The notes beneath the pieces were generated by a model. The model did not search any database, was not told the DNA's origin, and was given only the letters and a program-made list of their open reading frames with translations. DNA of 64,000 nucleotides from Straminergon stramineum (Eukaryota; Streptophyta; Bryopsida; Hypnales; Calliergonaceae): positions 16,683,001-16,747,000 of the forward strand of contig OY987266.1 in assembly GCA_963920665.1 (NCBI GenBank), in the 5' to 3' direction. The position numbers and the translations under genes are program-made. The number at the start of each line of letters is the position of its first letter. Position 1 is the first letter of the stretch. Below are positions 1-10,466 of the stretch, piece by piece.

Positions 1-1515
1 TTAGGTAGGAGCCCACATGGACCAAATTGCCACTTAAGCTCAAATGCCATGTCGTCCATTGGGGGCACAAGAGTTTGAACCTTAGCCCCCCCCCCCATCT
101 AACACCCCAATGCCTTCAGCCATTGCACCAGCTACAAAGCCGCATGCGCAACAATGTAGTTAGTTTTAATTTACTTAGTTTGAGTTTTCCCCTAGTTTAT
201 GAAATCAGCAGACTTCAGACGCCGTTTTAGCATAGTAGAAAATCTTTTTTCAAAAAAATTAGAACTAGAAAAAGTTGAAAAACTAAGGTAAATTTCATCT
301 CCAAAAATCCGTTTGAGATTTCAAGTCTCCAATAAAAAGTTACAGACAAAATTCAGAGAGGAAGATTAAAAATGTAAAAGGAAATGTCATTCCAACCCCT
401 CTCTGAAATTTGTCTGTAACTTTTTATTGGAGACTTGAAATCTCAAACGGATTTTTGGAGATGAAATTTACCTTAGTTTTTCAACTTTTTCTAGTTCTAA
501 TTTTTGTGAAAAAAGATTTTATACTATGTCAAAATGGCCTTTGAAGTCTGCTGATTTTAAAAAACACCAAATTGTAAATGATTCAATTTTAATAAAAATT
601 CATAATCACAATCATAGTGATTTAAACATTGCCCAAATGACAAAAACTTGTTTGAAACTCTTGTAAATCAAAATGAACAAAAAAAGTGTTGATTTTTTTG
701 TTGACTTGGACATTGTATTATTTGGATCAACAAAAAAATTGTGATTATTTTGTTAAATTGTACTAAATCAACAAAAAATTGTAAAAATGTTTGATGGAGT
801 ACCCACTTCAACAAAAACTTGTTGATTTTTTTTTGATTTGAACATCATTTTCTAGTAGTGATTGTGAAGTAATAACTTGTTAGCCTTTTTAGTGGGGAGT
901 GTAGACATGTCCATGGCATTAGTTTTTTACATCAAGTGGACACATTAAGGACTCACAAGAACAACCTAAGCATTGTGTTTATTACTTTATGGACTCACTT
1001 GCTCTATTTAAAGTCATATTTTCATTGATAATTGGTGGAGCCTATGAGCATAAATAGCAACCTACACCCCTTCCACTTTGAAAAATTGTTTCTAATTCAT
1101 GCCTGGTCAAAAAATTTTGATTAAAATTGCCACTAATATTTTCTTCATTTTTCTTCCTACCAAAAAAATGTAATAAATATTTTCATGGACAAATTTATCC
1201 ACAGAAGGTTGTTTTCTTAAGATGGATGCTTTCCAAGCCTTCTACCTTAATTGTCCATTACTAAAATTTTGCAAGTCTTGCCATGGTATTCTTTATTTTT
1301 GTAAATGAAATTTACCAATCTAGATTGAAAGTCTATCTTACTATGGTAAAAACAAGTGCCACTTTGATCCATCATTTTGAGTGTTCATTGTATGTTTTTC
1401 AACACAAGTTGTGTTGTATTTATGAATGACCATTTCATCAATTATTGGTGTTCTAGGATGAATCTTCTCTTCTATTACTAAAAGACACACATTATTCTAT
1501 TGTTGAACTTCTAGT
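1..1515. other. AT-rich intergenic DNA, no gene seen
   Basis: No reading frame here looks like a conserved protein. Apart from the foldback repeat listed separately, the stretch holds low-complexity A/T tracts, including a 600-840 region with several imperfect runs of the type CAACAAAAA and TTGTTGATTTTTTT, which look like decayed repeat sequence. I see no promoter, RNA gene or element with matched ends. Confidence 0.6.
202..558. repeat. long foldback (hairpin) repeat
   Basis: A near-perfect inverted repeat. The left arm (about 202-361, starting AAATCAGCAGACTTC) is the reverse complement of the right arm (about 398-558, ending GAAGTCTGCTGATTT), with a loop of about 36 nt. The arms are roughly 160 bp and pair almost continuously, with a few mismatches and small indels near the outer ends. 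No target-site duplication was found, so I cannot assign it to a transposon superfamily. A foldback MITE, or a recent inverted duplication that could make long hairpin RNA, both fit. Confidence 0.8.
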
Positions 1516-1845
1516 TAAGGTAGGAGGTTCATAAAGCACTCATCTAAGAGCTGAAACTGGAATTTGTGGAGGTAAAACTTCTTGAAATATTTTTCTATAA
1601 ATTTTTCTTGAAAGACAAATGGAATTGGCATCTAATCCAAGTCATTTCATATTTTTTAGAGTTTTGTAGAATTAGTTCTGAATTTTTGAAGTTGAAATGG
1701 CAAAGGGCTCTAGAATCGCCAACCTCTATAAATGTACACTATTTGTACATCACTAGTACGATACAAAAGTAGCATGTTCAAATATTGTACATATACAGAG
1801 GTGGGTGATTCTGGAGCCTGTGCGCTTTTAGAGCCTCCTACCTTA
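1516..1845. mobile_element. MITE with TA target duplication, copy 1 (Tc1/mariner-like)
   Basis: A roughly 326-bp element whose ends read TAAGGTAGGAGG and CCTCCTACCTTA, inverted with respect to each other and flanked by TA on both sides. Inverted similarity continues about 24 bp inward with mismatches. A diverged second copy lies at 41462-41782, which defines the boundaries independently. TA duplications are the hallmark of Tc1/mariner and Stowaway-type MITEs; that assignment is inferred from the duplication alone. It has no coding capacity. Confidence 0.75.
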
Positions 1846-2917
1846 GTCTCTTTTCTTAACCCCTCACAGTCCCAACCTGAACAACGTCTGAAACTCGTTT
1901 CTAGAGTAGACCGAACTTCATGTGACCGCGTGAGAAATCGAAGCAATTGTATAGAAGTTCACCGTTGATTTTCAAAGGCGCCTTCGGTGTGGTGACAATG
2001 TTTTTGGTCGATTGGAAAAAGATGCACCACAATGTGACATCATACTGTCAAATCATCGGCTACTTTACTGGAAAAGCTTCCGCATTTTTGGTTCCTCGAC
2101 ATTTGCACCCAGGCTGCATGCACCTCTAATCACGGACCTGGGTCCCGCTTTCAAGAAGTGGAGGAATACAACAAACACACCGGCTTGCCAAATTTCAAGA
2201 TCGCCTTTGCACAGTAGAGTCCGAATTTGCGAGTAGATACATGTTGCAGGGAAGTGCTGTGACCAGTGGTGACCGGCTTCAGGAGCCATAGGTGCAGGTA
2301 ATAATCGGTCTGCTTCCTTACCTTCAAATTAGTGTGGGTTCATGAGCCTTGCTGGAGAGTGGCACTGCAGAGAGTTTATTGGAGCCTGACCTTAGAATGA
2401 TGAGTGTTGAGAGAGAATGCAACAAATCCTTTACTGCTGTAATACGAGCATACAAAAATGATTTGCCTAATTCGCACGTCCTCGTGATGCGAGTTTTAGA
2501 ACAATACAAAATGAGAAATGACTTGAACTACCAAAACTCAAGAGTCCATCTACTAACAAAATTGAGCAATAAACACACATACTAATCGCCAAATTGCATG
2601 CTACAAAATTTGGCTTATCATAGCCCTACAATTCCTACCTAGACATGGATCACAACCGATGTAATTGATCACTGAAGTGAACCTATCCGACTAAGTCATT
2701 ACGCTAAGTCTTCACTACGGCAATTGCTTCACCGTCCATGGTTGATAGTGCTTGTCGTCAATCCACTTGCGGCCTTCAGTGGAGACTCATCTGTTGTGCA
2801 CTCCCCGCTTGGAGAAGCTACGCCTTGTCTACTTTTGCTTCTATTGCAGCTAATTGTGCCAAGAGACTTCGTAGAAGTATAGATCAACCATGCTACAAAC
2901 ACAAACAAGCAATTAAA

Positions 2918-4726
2918 TCATTGGGAGACACGAAGAGCCCACTTCCTACCCGTGTGAGCTTTGAAGAAGCACGGTTCATCACACATGAAGACACTACACG
3001 CCTTGCAATGTCTATTTTGCTTTTGCTTGCAAATTTTGCAATGACGTCGGGTGGTTGGGTGGGCAATACTGTAGTGCAAGAGGTTTGCATTCTGGTTATT
3101 TACAATGCAAGTGACTGCATGGCGAATTGCGGGTAGAACTAGGTCCCTTGCAACATTGTAGTAGAAACTCCTGCAAGTGAGTTTCCGCCCCCCTTCCCCA
3201 TGAGCCACTAAATCAGCCTTGAATAACACCCAAGCATTTTGTAATGACAAATCTATAGTAAAAAACAAAAACCTATGCCACCACTTCCGAGAATGGAATT
3301 GAACTGTATAATCTTGCCGCATTTGGTCGATGAGGTCCACTCCCCGCATATGATGCTGATATTCCACTTGTTGTGGCGTGGTGGTCATTTCTTTACGAAT
3401 ACTGTTTATCCTCCGTCGTGCTATTCCAGGACCAAGGGGATTTGTAGAGGTGCTGAGAAAGCTAACTGGCTTAGAATCAAACCACGTTGTCGCTGCCATT
3501 TTTTGGCTCTCGTGCATCTGCCAAAATAGCATTGACCGCGGGTGCTTGGATCTCTAGAAGCCACTAAGAATCGATGGATAACCAACTCAATTGCCCTTCA
3601 CTGTTCCTGTGGCATAAATGCTGCATTGCAACAACAAATCAAATAGAAGGGGACTCGTGAAAAAATTGTCACATACGACTACATGTCCCTTATGACCCAG
3701 CCCTATGGTCAATTCATGCACCACCCGCTCTGCGAGCCCTTCCTCTCCAATACCAACTTTCCCTATGTAAAGTATAACGTAATAAATGTAGCGACTTAGT
3801 TTAGAAATAGCTGTCCGTACCTTGAAACCATAACGAGTTGGCTTGGTTGGCAAGTACATACGACAAGGGGAAAAACGACCATGAAAAGCGATCATGATCT
3901 CATCCGTAGTCAGAAATTTCTCACAATTCCACAACTCCTGTGATCGAGTCACGAAGTGTTGTAAAAGCCACCGCACCTTTCCTAATTTCTCATAATATGG
4001 ACTTTTTTTGTTACGACAAACTTCTGTATTATCCACTAAATGAATGCATCGCAATATAGACTCAAATCTATCTCGCGTCATGACATATGAGATGAACCCG
4101 CAACGCCAAAACGGATCAGTCTTCCAATAATCGTGAATTGATGAAGAGCCTTCCAAACCCATGAAGATTGCAACTCCCAAGAAAGCCCTCATCTTTGGTG
4201 AAGTCACAGCCTTCCATCGCGGGCCTTCATTTAGGCTAGGTGGACGCCCCCGACACCGCGGGTCACTCTCATTTGAGCACTGTTGACTAGCATACAAATT
4301 CGTTTGTGTGACTATAGTCTACACTGTGACATCATCCCACCACAAACGAAAATAATATTCTGGGCCTCTTCGTTGCCATGTGTGCTGTTGAGTGGGGCTA
4401 GGACTCGGTCTGTGAAATGCTACATGCTCTCCTAAAAGCTCAAAGTGTTCTTGACCCCATTTAGAATCTACATAACGTTGGCGAATGTCTTCTAAAGCTA
4501 CCTTGCGATTACTATGTATATGCCCAAACTCCTCATAACGCTCCAAATTCAATGACTCCCCTATAGATAGTCGCTCATCCTCATCCTCAAGAAGCAACCA
4601 ATCACTATTCTTGTTGTCAGATGAATTACCTACAAAGTCGAAGTAGGCTACCATCCACGAAGAATCTTCAGAGTCCTCGGTCCATACTTCGTAGTTGGTG
4701 AAAGGCGCATACTTAACTACTTCCAC
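2918..4726 (-). pseudogene. piggyBac transposase (DDE_Tnp_1_7), three in-frame stops
   Basis: One minus-strand frame runs from the ATG at 4726 to 2918, interrupted only by TAG at 4319-4321, TGA at 3587-3589 and TAG at 3554-3556; no frameshift is seen. The order is that of piggyBac transposases: an acidic N-terminal part, a stretch resembling the family's NxYASQ (TNLYASQQ), the conserved MRAFLGVAIFMG segment, then the catalytic core. The three family aspartates are all present: first D in FLTTDEIMIAFHGR (codon 3902-3904), second in VVVCDNFF (3668-3670), third in RGVDLIDQ (3335-3337, with the usual extra D three residues on). The C terminus has a Cys/His-rich zinc-binding-like tail (HCKICKQK..HCKACSVFMC). 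A further upstream exon is possible but not demonstrated. piggyBac transposases cut and paste at TTAA. This copy cannot make a full-length product without stop-codon readthrough. Confidence 0.9.
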
Positions 4727-5694
4727 TGGACTTCCATGAGAACCGAATCGCCTTGGGCCTAGTGATAAAGTGACATCATCTCTTGGCTTGAATGTCTTAG
4801 TGAAGGTAATCCTGTAACAAATACGGAATGCTCATGAATTGGGCCTTGATTTTGCAACCGCCCGACATTGCCACCATGAGACAGAGAGGGAGCACTACAT
4901 GCAAGCCCTGGAGGGCTGTCGAGCATATATGGTGTGGGAAGAGGCTCCATGAAGAAATCTAGCGTTTTGTAGTCAGCTTGCGCCACCTTCCTCCAACCAA
5001 TGGACCCGCCAAACTCCATGCCATACCAATACACACCATCCTTGAACTAGCCTTGGCACACTTCCCCCATGAAATCTTGAAGTCCACCATGTTGGATTGA
5101 GCTATATCCCGAGACGCGTAAAGGAACCCATACTTCATTTAGGAGGCTACAACCTATGTTTACATTGTTATGCCCTCTTGGAACGCAAGCTACCAATAGT
5201 TTCGTAGGTAGATGTGTAGTGGATGTTGAAGCACCTTGGGCCAATGCCACATGGTGGCTGCAGCGAGGTGGTGGTGTAAACTCGGCACTTGCATTACTCC
5301 AATGCCGGTCTTCCACAATTCGAAATGGTTGAGGAGCACCTTTAGTTCAAAATTCTCGAGGAGCAACTTCAATTGTTGCTAGTTGAGTCACTACTGTCAG
5401 CCAGTCATTTGTGTGTGCGGCACTTTCAAAAGCACCAGTCAAATTTTTGGGGCCCATGTGCTCATGAAGCAATGCCATGCTGGTAGGAGATCGTGGACCT
5501 GTGCCTCGTCTAGTACATCAAGGTGCAGGTGACTTGTTCAGTGAGCATGTATAGTATTGTTCCCACAACTGGCACGCACCTTACTATTGGGCTATGTCAT
5601 GAAGGCCTCCACATCCCGGACACATTAATCCACGTTGACTTGGCTTCCATCTCCGCAGCACAGGTGGGGATGTTGGATTCAGGTGAATTGATGG

Positions 5695-6294
5695 TCATGT
5701 CCACGAAGTAGATCCACAAGCACGCCCTCGTGATGTGCCGTGCCCACCACGGCTTGTACCCCGCACAGGTGCTTGCAAATGAGGAATGCCTTCGGTGTTG
5801 GCTAGCAATGTTCCTCCTATCCCCCTTCTTGGACTGGGACCACGCCGTCCAGCATGATTGCGGCCTCCACTTCCCCTCCCTGCAATGTCAACAACGCCTT
5901 GCATTTCGCCCATCATGGCAGGTAAGCTTCTCCAACCTCTCCTTCGGTCACTCCGACCCCTCCCTCAATCACTACGACCTCCTCTTTGCAAATCACGTGC
6001 AGGCGGAATTTGATAATTCAGAAGTGGGAGCTGGCTTGTTTGAATACTAGTGTTCACTTGGTCGTGGACTAGCGATGCCTGAGAGGTTTGCATCGGTTGA
6101 TTTTTTGATTGAATGTGTTCCTCATCTGGCACTTCCACATTCGAATTCACTTGTGGAACTCCACTTGTTGCAGTTGCCATCATGGTCTCTAGAGTCAGAG
6201 GAGAGCGATGCAATTGAAATGTCGTGGGCAAGGCTAATCCTACCAATTGGGCTTGGAGTCTTGTTGCAGCTGACTGTCTCGTTGAATGCTTCAT
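5695..6294 (-). pseudogene. possible decayed second ORF or N-terminal exon of the piggyBac element
   Basis: A minus-strand frame is open from 6294 to 5695 except for one stop at 5965-5967. The translation is Gln/Ser/Thr-rich in its first half and Gly/Arg-rich in its second (VRGTSRGGHGTSRGR). It is higher in GC than flanking DNA and lies inside the piggyBac boundaries, on the same strand as the transposase. It could be an N-terminal low-complexity exon of the transposase, a second element protein, or chance open sequence. I recognise no domain. Confidence 0.25.
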
Positions 6295-7466
6295 CGAGGA
6301 AGGTCGGCCAATGCTTCATTTGAAGGAAGGTATTGAGAAAATGAGGAATCCCTCACAGATGCCCCTCTGGGTAAAGTGTGGACCAGCCCAACAATCTAAA
6401 AATATGGCGTCTATACAGGTATCTCCAATTCCAAGTTGTGGGATGTGTAGGCCAATGATGCTTCTTTGAAGGTTGCAACAAACTGAGTAGGTAATCCTCT
6501 TATAAACAATTCACGACCTTTTGTGCAATGACTGTGCTTTCTGAACTACCAAGTGCCCAATGATAAAACTTGTCATGGACTTCCCACACTTCCTCCACCA
6601 TCGCTCTTCCTGCCCACAAAGTAGTTGTCATCAAAAATAAATTGGGAAATAGAAACCTTTAAAACTTGATAAGGATAATTTGGACATTGGAAGTGGGGTA
6701 CCCATAACGTTGTTGCATTCATGAGCTCTCCTTGCTCCTCAACCCTAAATATTGGTAGGACAACAATAGTTCTTCACAAGCAGTACCCTCAATCATCATA
6801 CCTTGCCACATCAATACAAGTCGACAAACTAGAATCCCATGAAGTCATCCTTCCGTCGTTGCCTTCTCCCCGAATCCACTTCTTGCAATGCAACTCCTAT
6901 TGCTAACCCCACATACATGCATGATGGAAATTTGTCTTTCGTAAACCATGAAGTGGGGTTGCATTGCTATCACCTTGGTTTGCTGCCTTTTGCACAAATC
7001 TTGTTTCCCTGATTCTACTCAAAACCTTACAACCCTACTACAAACCACAATTGAGCTCTAAGCACTATATACACTAAATTGTGTGACTATCCCCATCCAT
7101 CTCCTACATCACACAGCAAGAGGCGCCTCCACAAAACATACTCACAGTCCAGCCTTCATGTTTGTACAATACCAAAATAGTGTGGGTGGATCCAAGGCAC
7201 AATGGTCTGTAACCGGCCCTATCCAGTCAGAATTTGGATAGAAGGACCCAACTGCCATGTTCGATATTTGTCAACTTGTAATCAAATTCCAATTTCCGCT
7301 TTTGCATACCATTATTGCCCCATCGCAAAGCACAATCATATCAATCTCCCTAAATCCTCCATCTTTGATTTTTACTTGAAATGCATCCGTTGCGTTGATT
7401 GTTGCCAAACCTTCTTTGAAAATTTGGGAGGGACAGATTTTGTCCTTTGGGGCTGTGAGGGGCTAA

Positions 7467-9291
7467 CCTTAGACTACATTTAGGGGTGATTGCAAGAAAC
7501 ATTTTGTTCTATTTCTTGTCCCCTTGGCCTTGAACATGTGATTTTTTGCTCATAACTTTTGCATTGTTTGTCTATTTTGCATGAAATTTGAAAAGAAGGT
7601 ACATGCAATAGTTGCAGATATTGAGTAATTTTTTCAAATTTTTCAATATTAATTTACTATTTTTAAACAACTCTTGACTAGATGTCTACCTTGGACATTT
7701 TTGGAAGTGTGTGTGTGTAGGGGGGGGGGGGGTAGTACAATTTTTGACCCAATAATAAAAATTTGAAGCTCAAAATTGGTATACACGGACTTCAATTGAA
7801 GTTATACAACTAAAAATAGTAAATTTATCTAACTTCTACATGTACTTAAAGTGCACTACCTTTGTGCAAGTGCAAAGAATACAATTTTTTTCCCTAAAGA
7901 TTAAAATGGTTGAGAAGGAGTATCTTCAAGCTAGGAAATATGGATTATTTTTTTTTAAATTTACTATTTTCTAGAAATCAAACATCAAAGTGTCCATTAT
8001 CTTAGTATTTTCCATTGTGCTTTTTGGGTTTATAACTTTAAGAGATAAAATTTTATAGATTTGAATTTTTAGACGCATACTATTTTCAATGCTTTACAAA
8101 TTATTCATATTTTATTTCATTTTTAGAATTTTTATTTCAACATGTCACAATATTGCAATTCTAAGGTTGTTTTGAGCCAAAAATGGCAAGTGTTCTTGCA
8201 ATCACCCTATAAATCCAATGGTAGTAGTTTCATCAAATTCCGAGTTAAACTTCACCTTGTGGAATTTCTTAAAGTTGAGTGGTGTAGTATAGTTCACAAT
8301 TCATGTTTCTTGGTTCAATTGGATCATGGACTGAAGAATCAACCAACCAATATGTTGGTTTCCCATCTCAAAAAGGGCAAATCTAAGGAGCTCAAGGAAA
8401 GGACAAGCGTACCCATTCTTGTTTTTCTTATAAACACTACTCTCATTTTATTGACCAATTATGCATTGCAAGCTCCACCCAAAATTGCAAAATGACCAAA
8501 ATGTTCATAAACTTTAGGTGAGCATTTTCAACTCTCTCATGAAGATATACTCCTTCAAAGTGCACTACCTTTGTTTTACCATTGACCCAAATAAAACTTC
8601 AAACTTCAATATCTACTAAATTGTGCAATTAAATAATATGAATTTTTTTGAATTGCTCACTTGTAATGGGAACTACAAGATCCTATAGTCGCACTCTATC
8701 TAATCTCAAGAAAAATGAGAAAACAAATTGCTCAAGTTCTTGGTAGTTTGGGCCTATTTTGAAAGTACCCTCCCCTTGAATCATAAGAGGTTAAGGTAGA
8801 TCATTCCATTCTCATCAAGCTTCCCATTCTTGCATCATGGGGTGGTACATAATTTCTATAAAAGTTGACACAATATTGCTGATCAGTTATGATGCACTTC
8901 TGTGGGAAAGCAAATTGCAACTTCGTAAGTTGACATGTAGCGTCTAGTGGAGGTGGAACCTACCCATAATTGGAAACGTTGCAGGTGATATTTTGGAAAT
9001 TGATGAATTTCAATAATAAAGCATTCTTGTATCTGCAACCACACATTGGTCAAAAATAGGATATCCTACATGACGGTTTGCTCAATAAACATAATGAATC
9101 TTCACGTTCAAACTTCATGGTAATTTTGTTTTCTAGAATGAAGGTGTGGAAAAATATGGTATCCATCCCAAATGTATTTCTAACACATTGAAATTTTCTC
9201 CTCAACCTTCCCCATGCAGCAGATAGGCTAAATTGCTTATTTAAGTCGTCGGAAATGGGTGAACCACCTTAATGGCAATAAGTGACTAGTA
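7467..9291. other. AT-rich intergenic DNA with GT and G-run tract
   Basis: No supported gene. A short GT repeat is followed by 13 consecutive G (7720-7732). A 117-residue open frame at 8142-8495 (+) has low-complexity composition without recognisable motifs, and I do not call it. Confidence 0.55.
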
Positions 9292-9522
9292 TTAACCCCT
9301 AAACGTCAAGGCAGACACTTTTTGTCCGATGAATGACAAGGAATTCTCGTGCATAGGACAGAAGAAAAACTATTCATCCTCGAAATTAGGGGTGAAAATG
9401 GAAGATCTTCAACAGTAGTTTGACTCCCAATGAGTATTTTTTTATTTTTTTAAAGTAGATGATGTCACACGGTTCCAAAATGCTTGATTTCCACGGTCAC
9501 CAGCCTGGTGTTCAAGGGTTAA
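9292..9522. mobile_element. TTAA-flanked small MITE, family A copy 1
   Basis: A 223-bp element at 9296-9518 flanked by TTAA on both sides (9292-9295 and 9519-9522). Its ends are imperfect inverted repeats, CCCCTAAACG and, read inward from the right, CCCTTGAACA. The interior aligns along its length with 17266-17484 and more weakly with about 40854-41057, including a shared AAAGTAGATRATGTCA segment and TGATTTCCA. TTAA plus ends starting CCC is a piggyBac-type signature. Confidence 0.7.
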
Positions 9523-9539
9523 GTGATGGGCGCTCATAC

Positions 9540-9844
9540 CTTATTTGGTGGATTCTCAATGGAGCACCATGATGTTCAGGTCTTTCTGTGGAAGCAGTTG
9601 CAGCCTTTGTCTGAGAGGACTGAAGTTGGTGAATCTCTGTTCTATTTGCTCCAGATGCCAGTTCTTTGGACAAGAAAGGAACGGGCTCAGTAGTTGCCGA
9701 GTTTTGTAACTTACTAAGTGCACCATGTACTCCTAAAAGATAACCATCTCCATAATGCTTGTACTCCTCACCATTGAAGCCGTCATCATCATCAATGGAA
9801 TTGGCCCATTTGTTAAAGAAAAGAAAAGAAGTGGTCATCATCAA
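9540..9844 (-). CDS. orphan putative exon, unknown protein
   Basis: A minus-strand open frame lying between two TTAA MITEs and richer in GC than its surroundings. The translation has an acidic stretch (DDDDGFNGEEYKHYGDG) and a Ser/Thr/Gln-rich tail. It runs into a good splice donor, AAG|GTATGA, after codon position 9540. I could not find the partner exons, a convincing acceptor or a domain. It may be an exon of a gene broken up by transposons, or a captured fragment. Low confidence that it is expressed. Confidence 0.25.
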
Positions 9845-9858
9845 TCACCAGACTATGC

Positions 9859-10466
9859 TTAACCCCTAAAGGAAAGGAACATGGGTGTTTAAGCAAAGCT
9901 CTTGTTTTCTTGACTAGTTCTTGTAACAAGTATAATTTCTCAAATGTGTGATATGATTTTGATGATCGCTACCATTGAAATGAAACAAGACTTATGTAGC
10001 TTTCCTATGAAAAAAAGATCAACAAAATTGCACAATTTTTGAAAAAAATGCCACCGTTGACAAAATTGATGAAAGATATCCAATTTAGTGGAACTTTGTA
10101 CATGTATTGAAATTGGAATGTTGAAATCAGAATGCTCAAAAGTGATCCAAAAACTCTGATTTTTTTTACACAAGTACATATCATCATGATTTAGATGTGT
10201 AATTTTTTTCAAATCATTTTGAGGTGTGGAAAAAAAGATACGAGCACGTGAAGTGATAACCCAGTGTACTTTTTCTATTCTCAAAAAATTCACCAAAAAT
10301 CCCTCACTCAATCATTTCTTGATCAGATTGTACCAATGGATTCAACGAAAAAAATAATCTAGGGTCTCTTGTTGGTCACAGACTATTAGTAAGGTTCACA
10401 TTGCGAATTTTCTACAAATGTAGTTGTAAAAGCTATGTGGTGGCCTTATGGTCCTTTAGGGGTTAA
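9859..10466. mobile_element. TTAA-flanked 600-bp MITE with CCCCTAAAGGA ends
   Basis: TTAA at 9859-9862 and at 10463-10466 bracket a 600-bp segment whose first 11 bases, CCCCTAAAGGA, are the exact reverse complement of its last 11, TCCTTTAGGGG. The interior is AT-rich and non-coding. TTAA duplication with C-rich ends fits a piggyBac-type non-autonomous element. The right TTAA is followed directly by CCCTGAAGTGC, which may be the end of a second, adjacent element. Confidence 0.7.

Larger units (their letters stand above)
1856..7466 (-). mobile_element. piggyBac-type DNA transposon, decayed
   Basis: A 5.6-kb element bounded by TTAA (1856-1859) on the left and CTAA (7463-7466, one change from TTAA) on the right. 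Immediately inside are terminal inverted repeats: left CCCCTCACAGTCCCAA from 1860, right the reverse complement CCCCTCACAGCCCCAA ending at 7462, 15 of 16 identical. TTAA duplications and ends starting CCC are diagnostic of the piggyBac superfamily, and the interior encodes a piggyBac transposase on the minus strand (2918-4726). The coding part is noticeably more GC-rich than the surrounding DNA. The 2.4 kb between transposase and right end holds only a doubtful minus-strand relic (5695-6294). Its left edge lies 10 bp from the TA-MITE at 1516-1845. Confidence 0.85.

Noticed and set aside
2738..3136. Plus-strand 132-codon open frame inside the piggyBac element
   Set aside because: It overlaps the conserved C-terminal end of the minus-strand transposase, so it is an antisense shadow.
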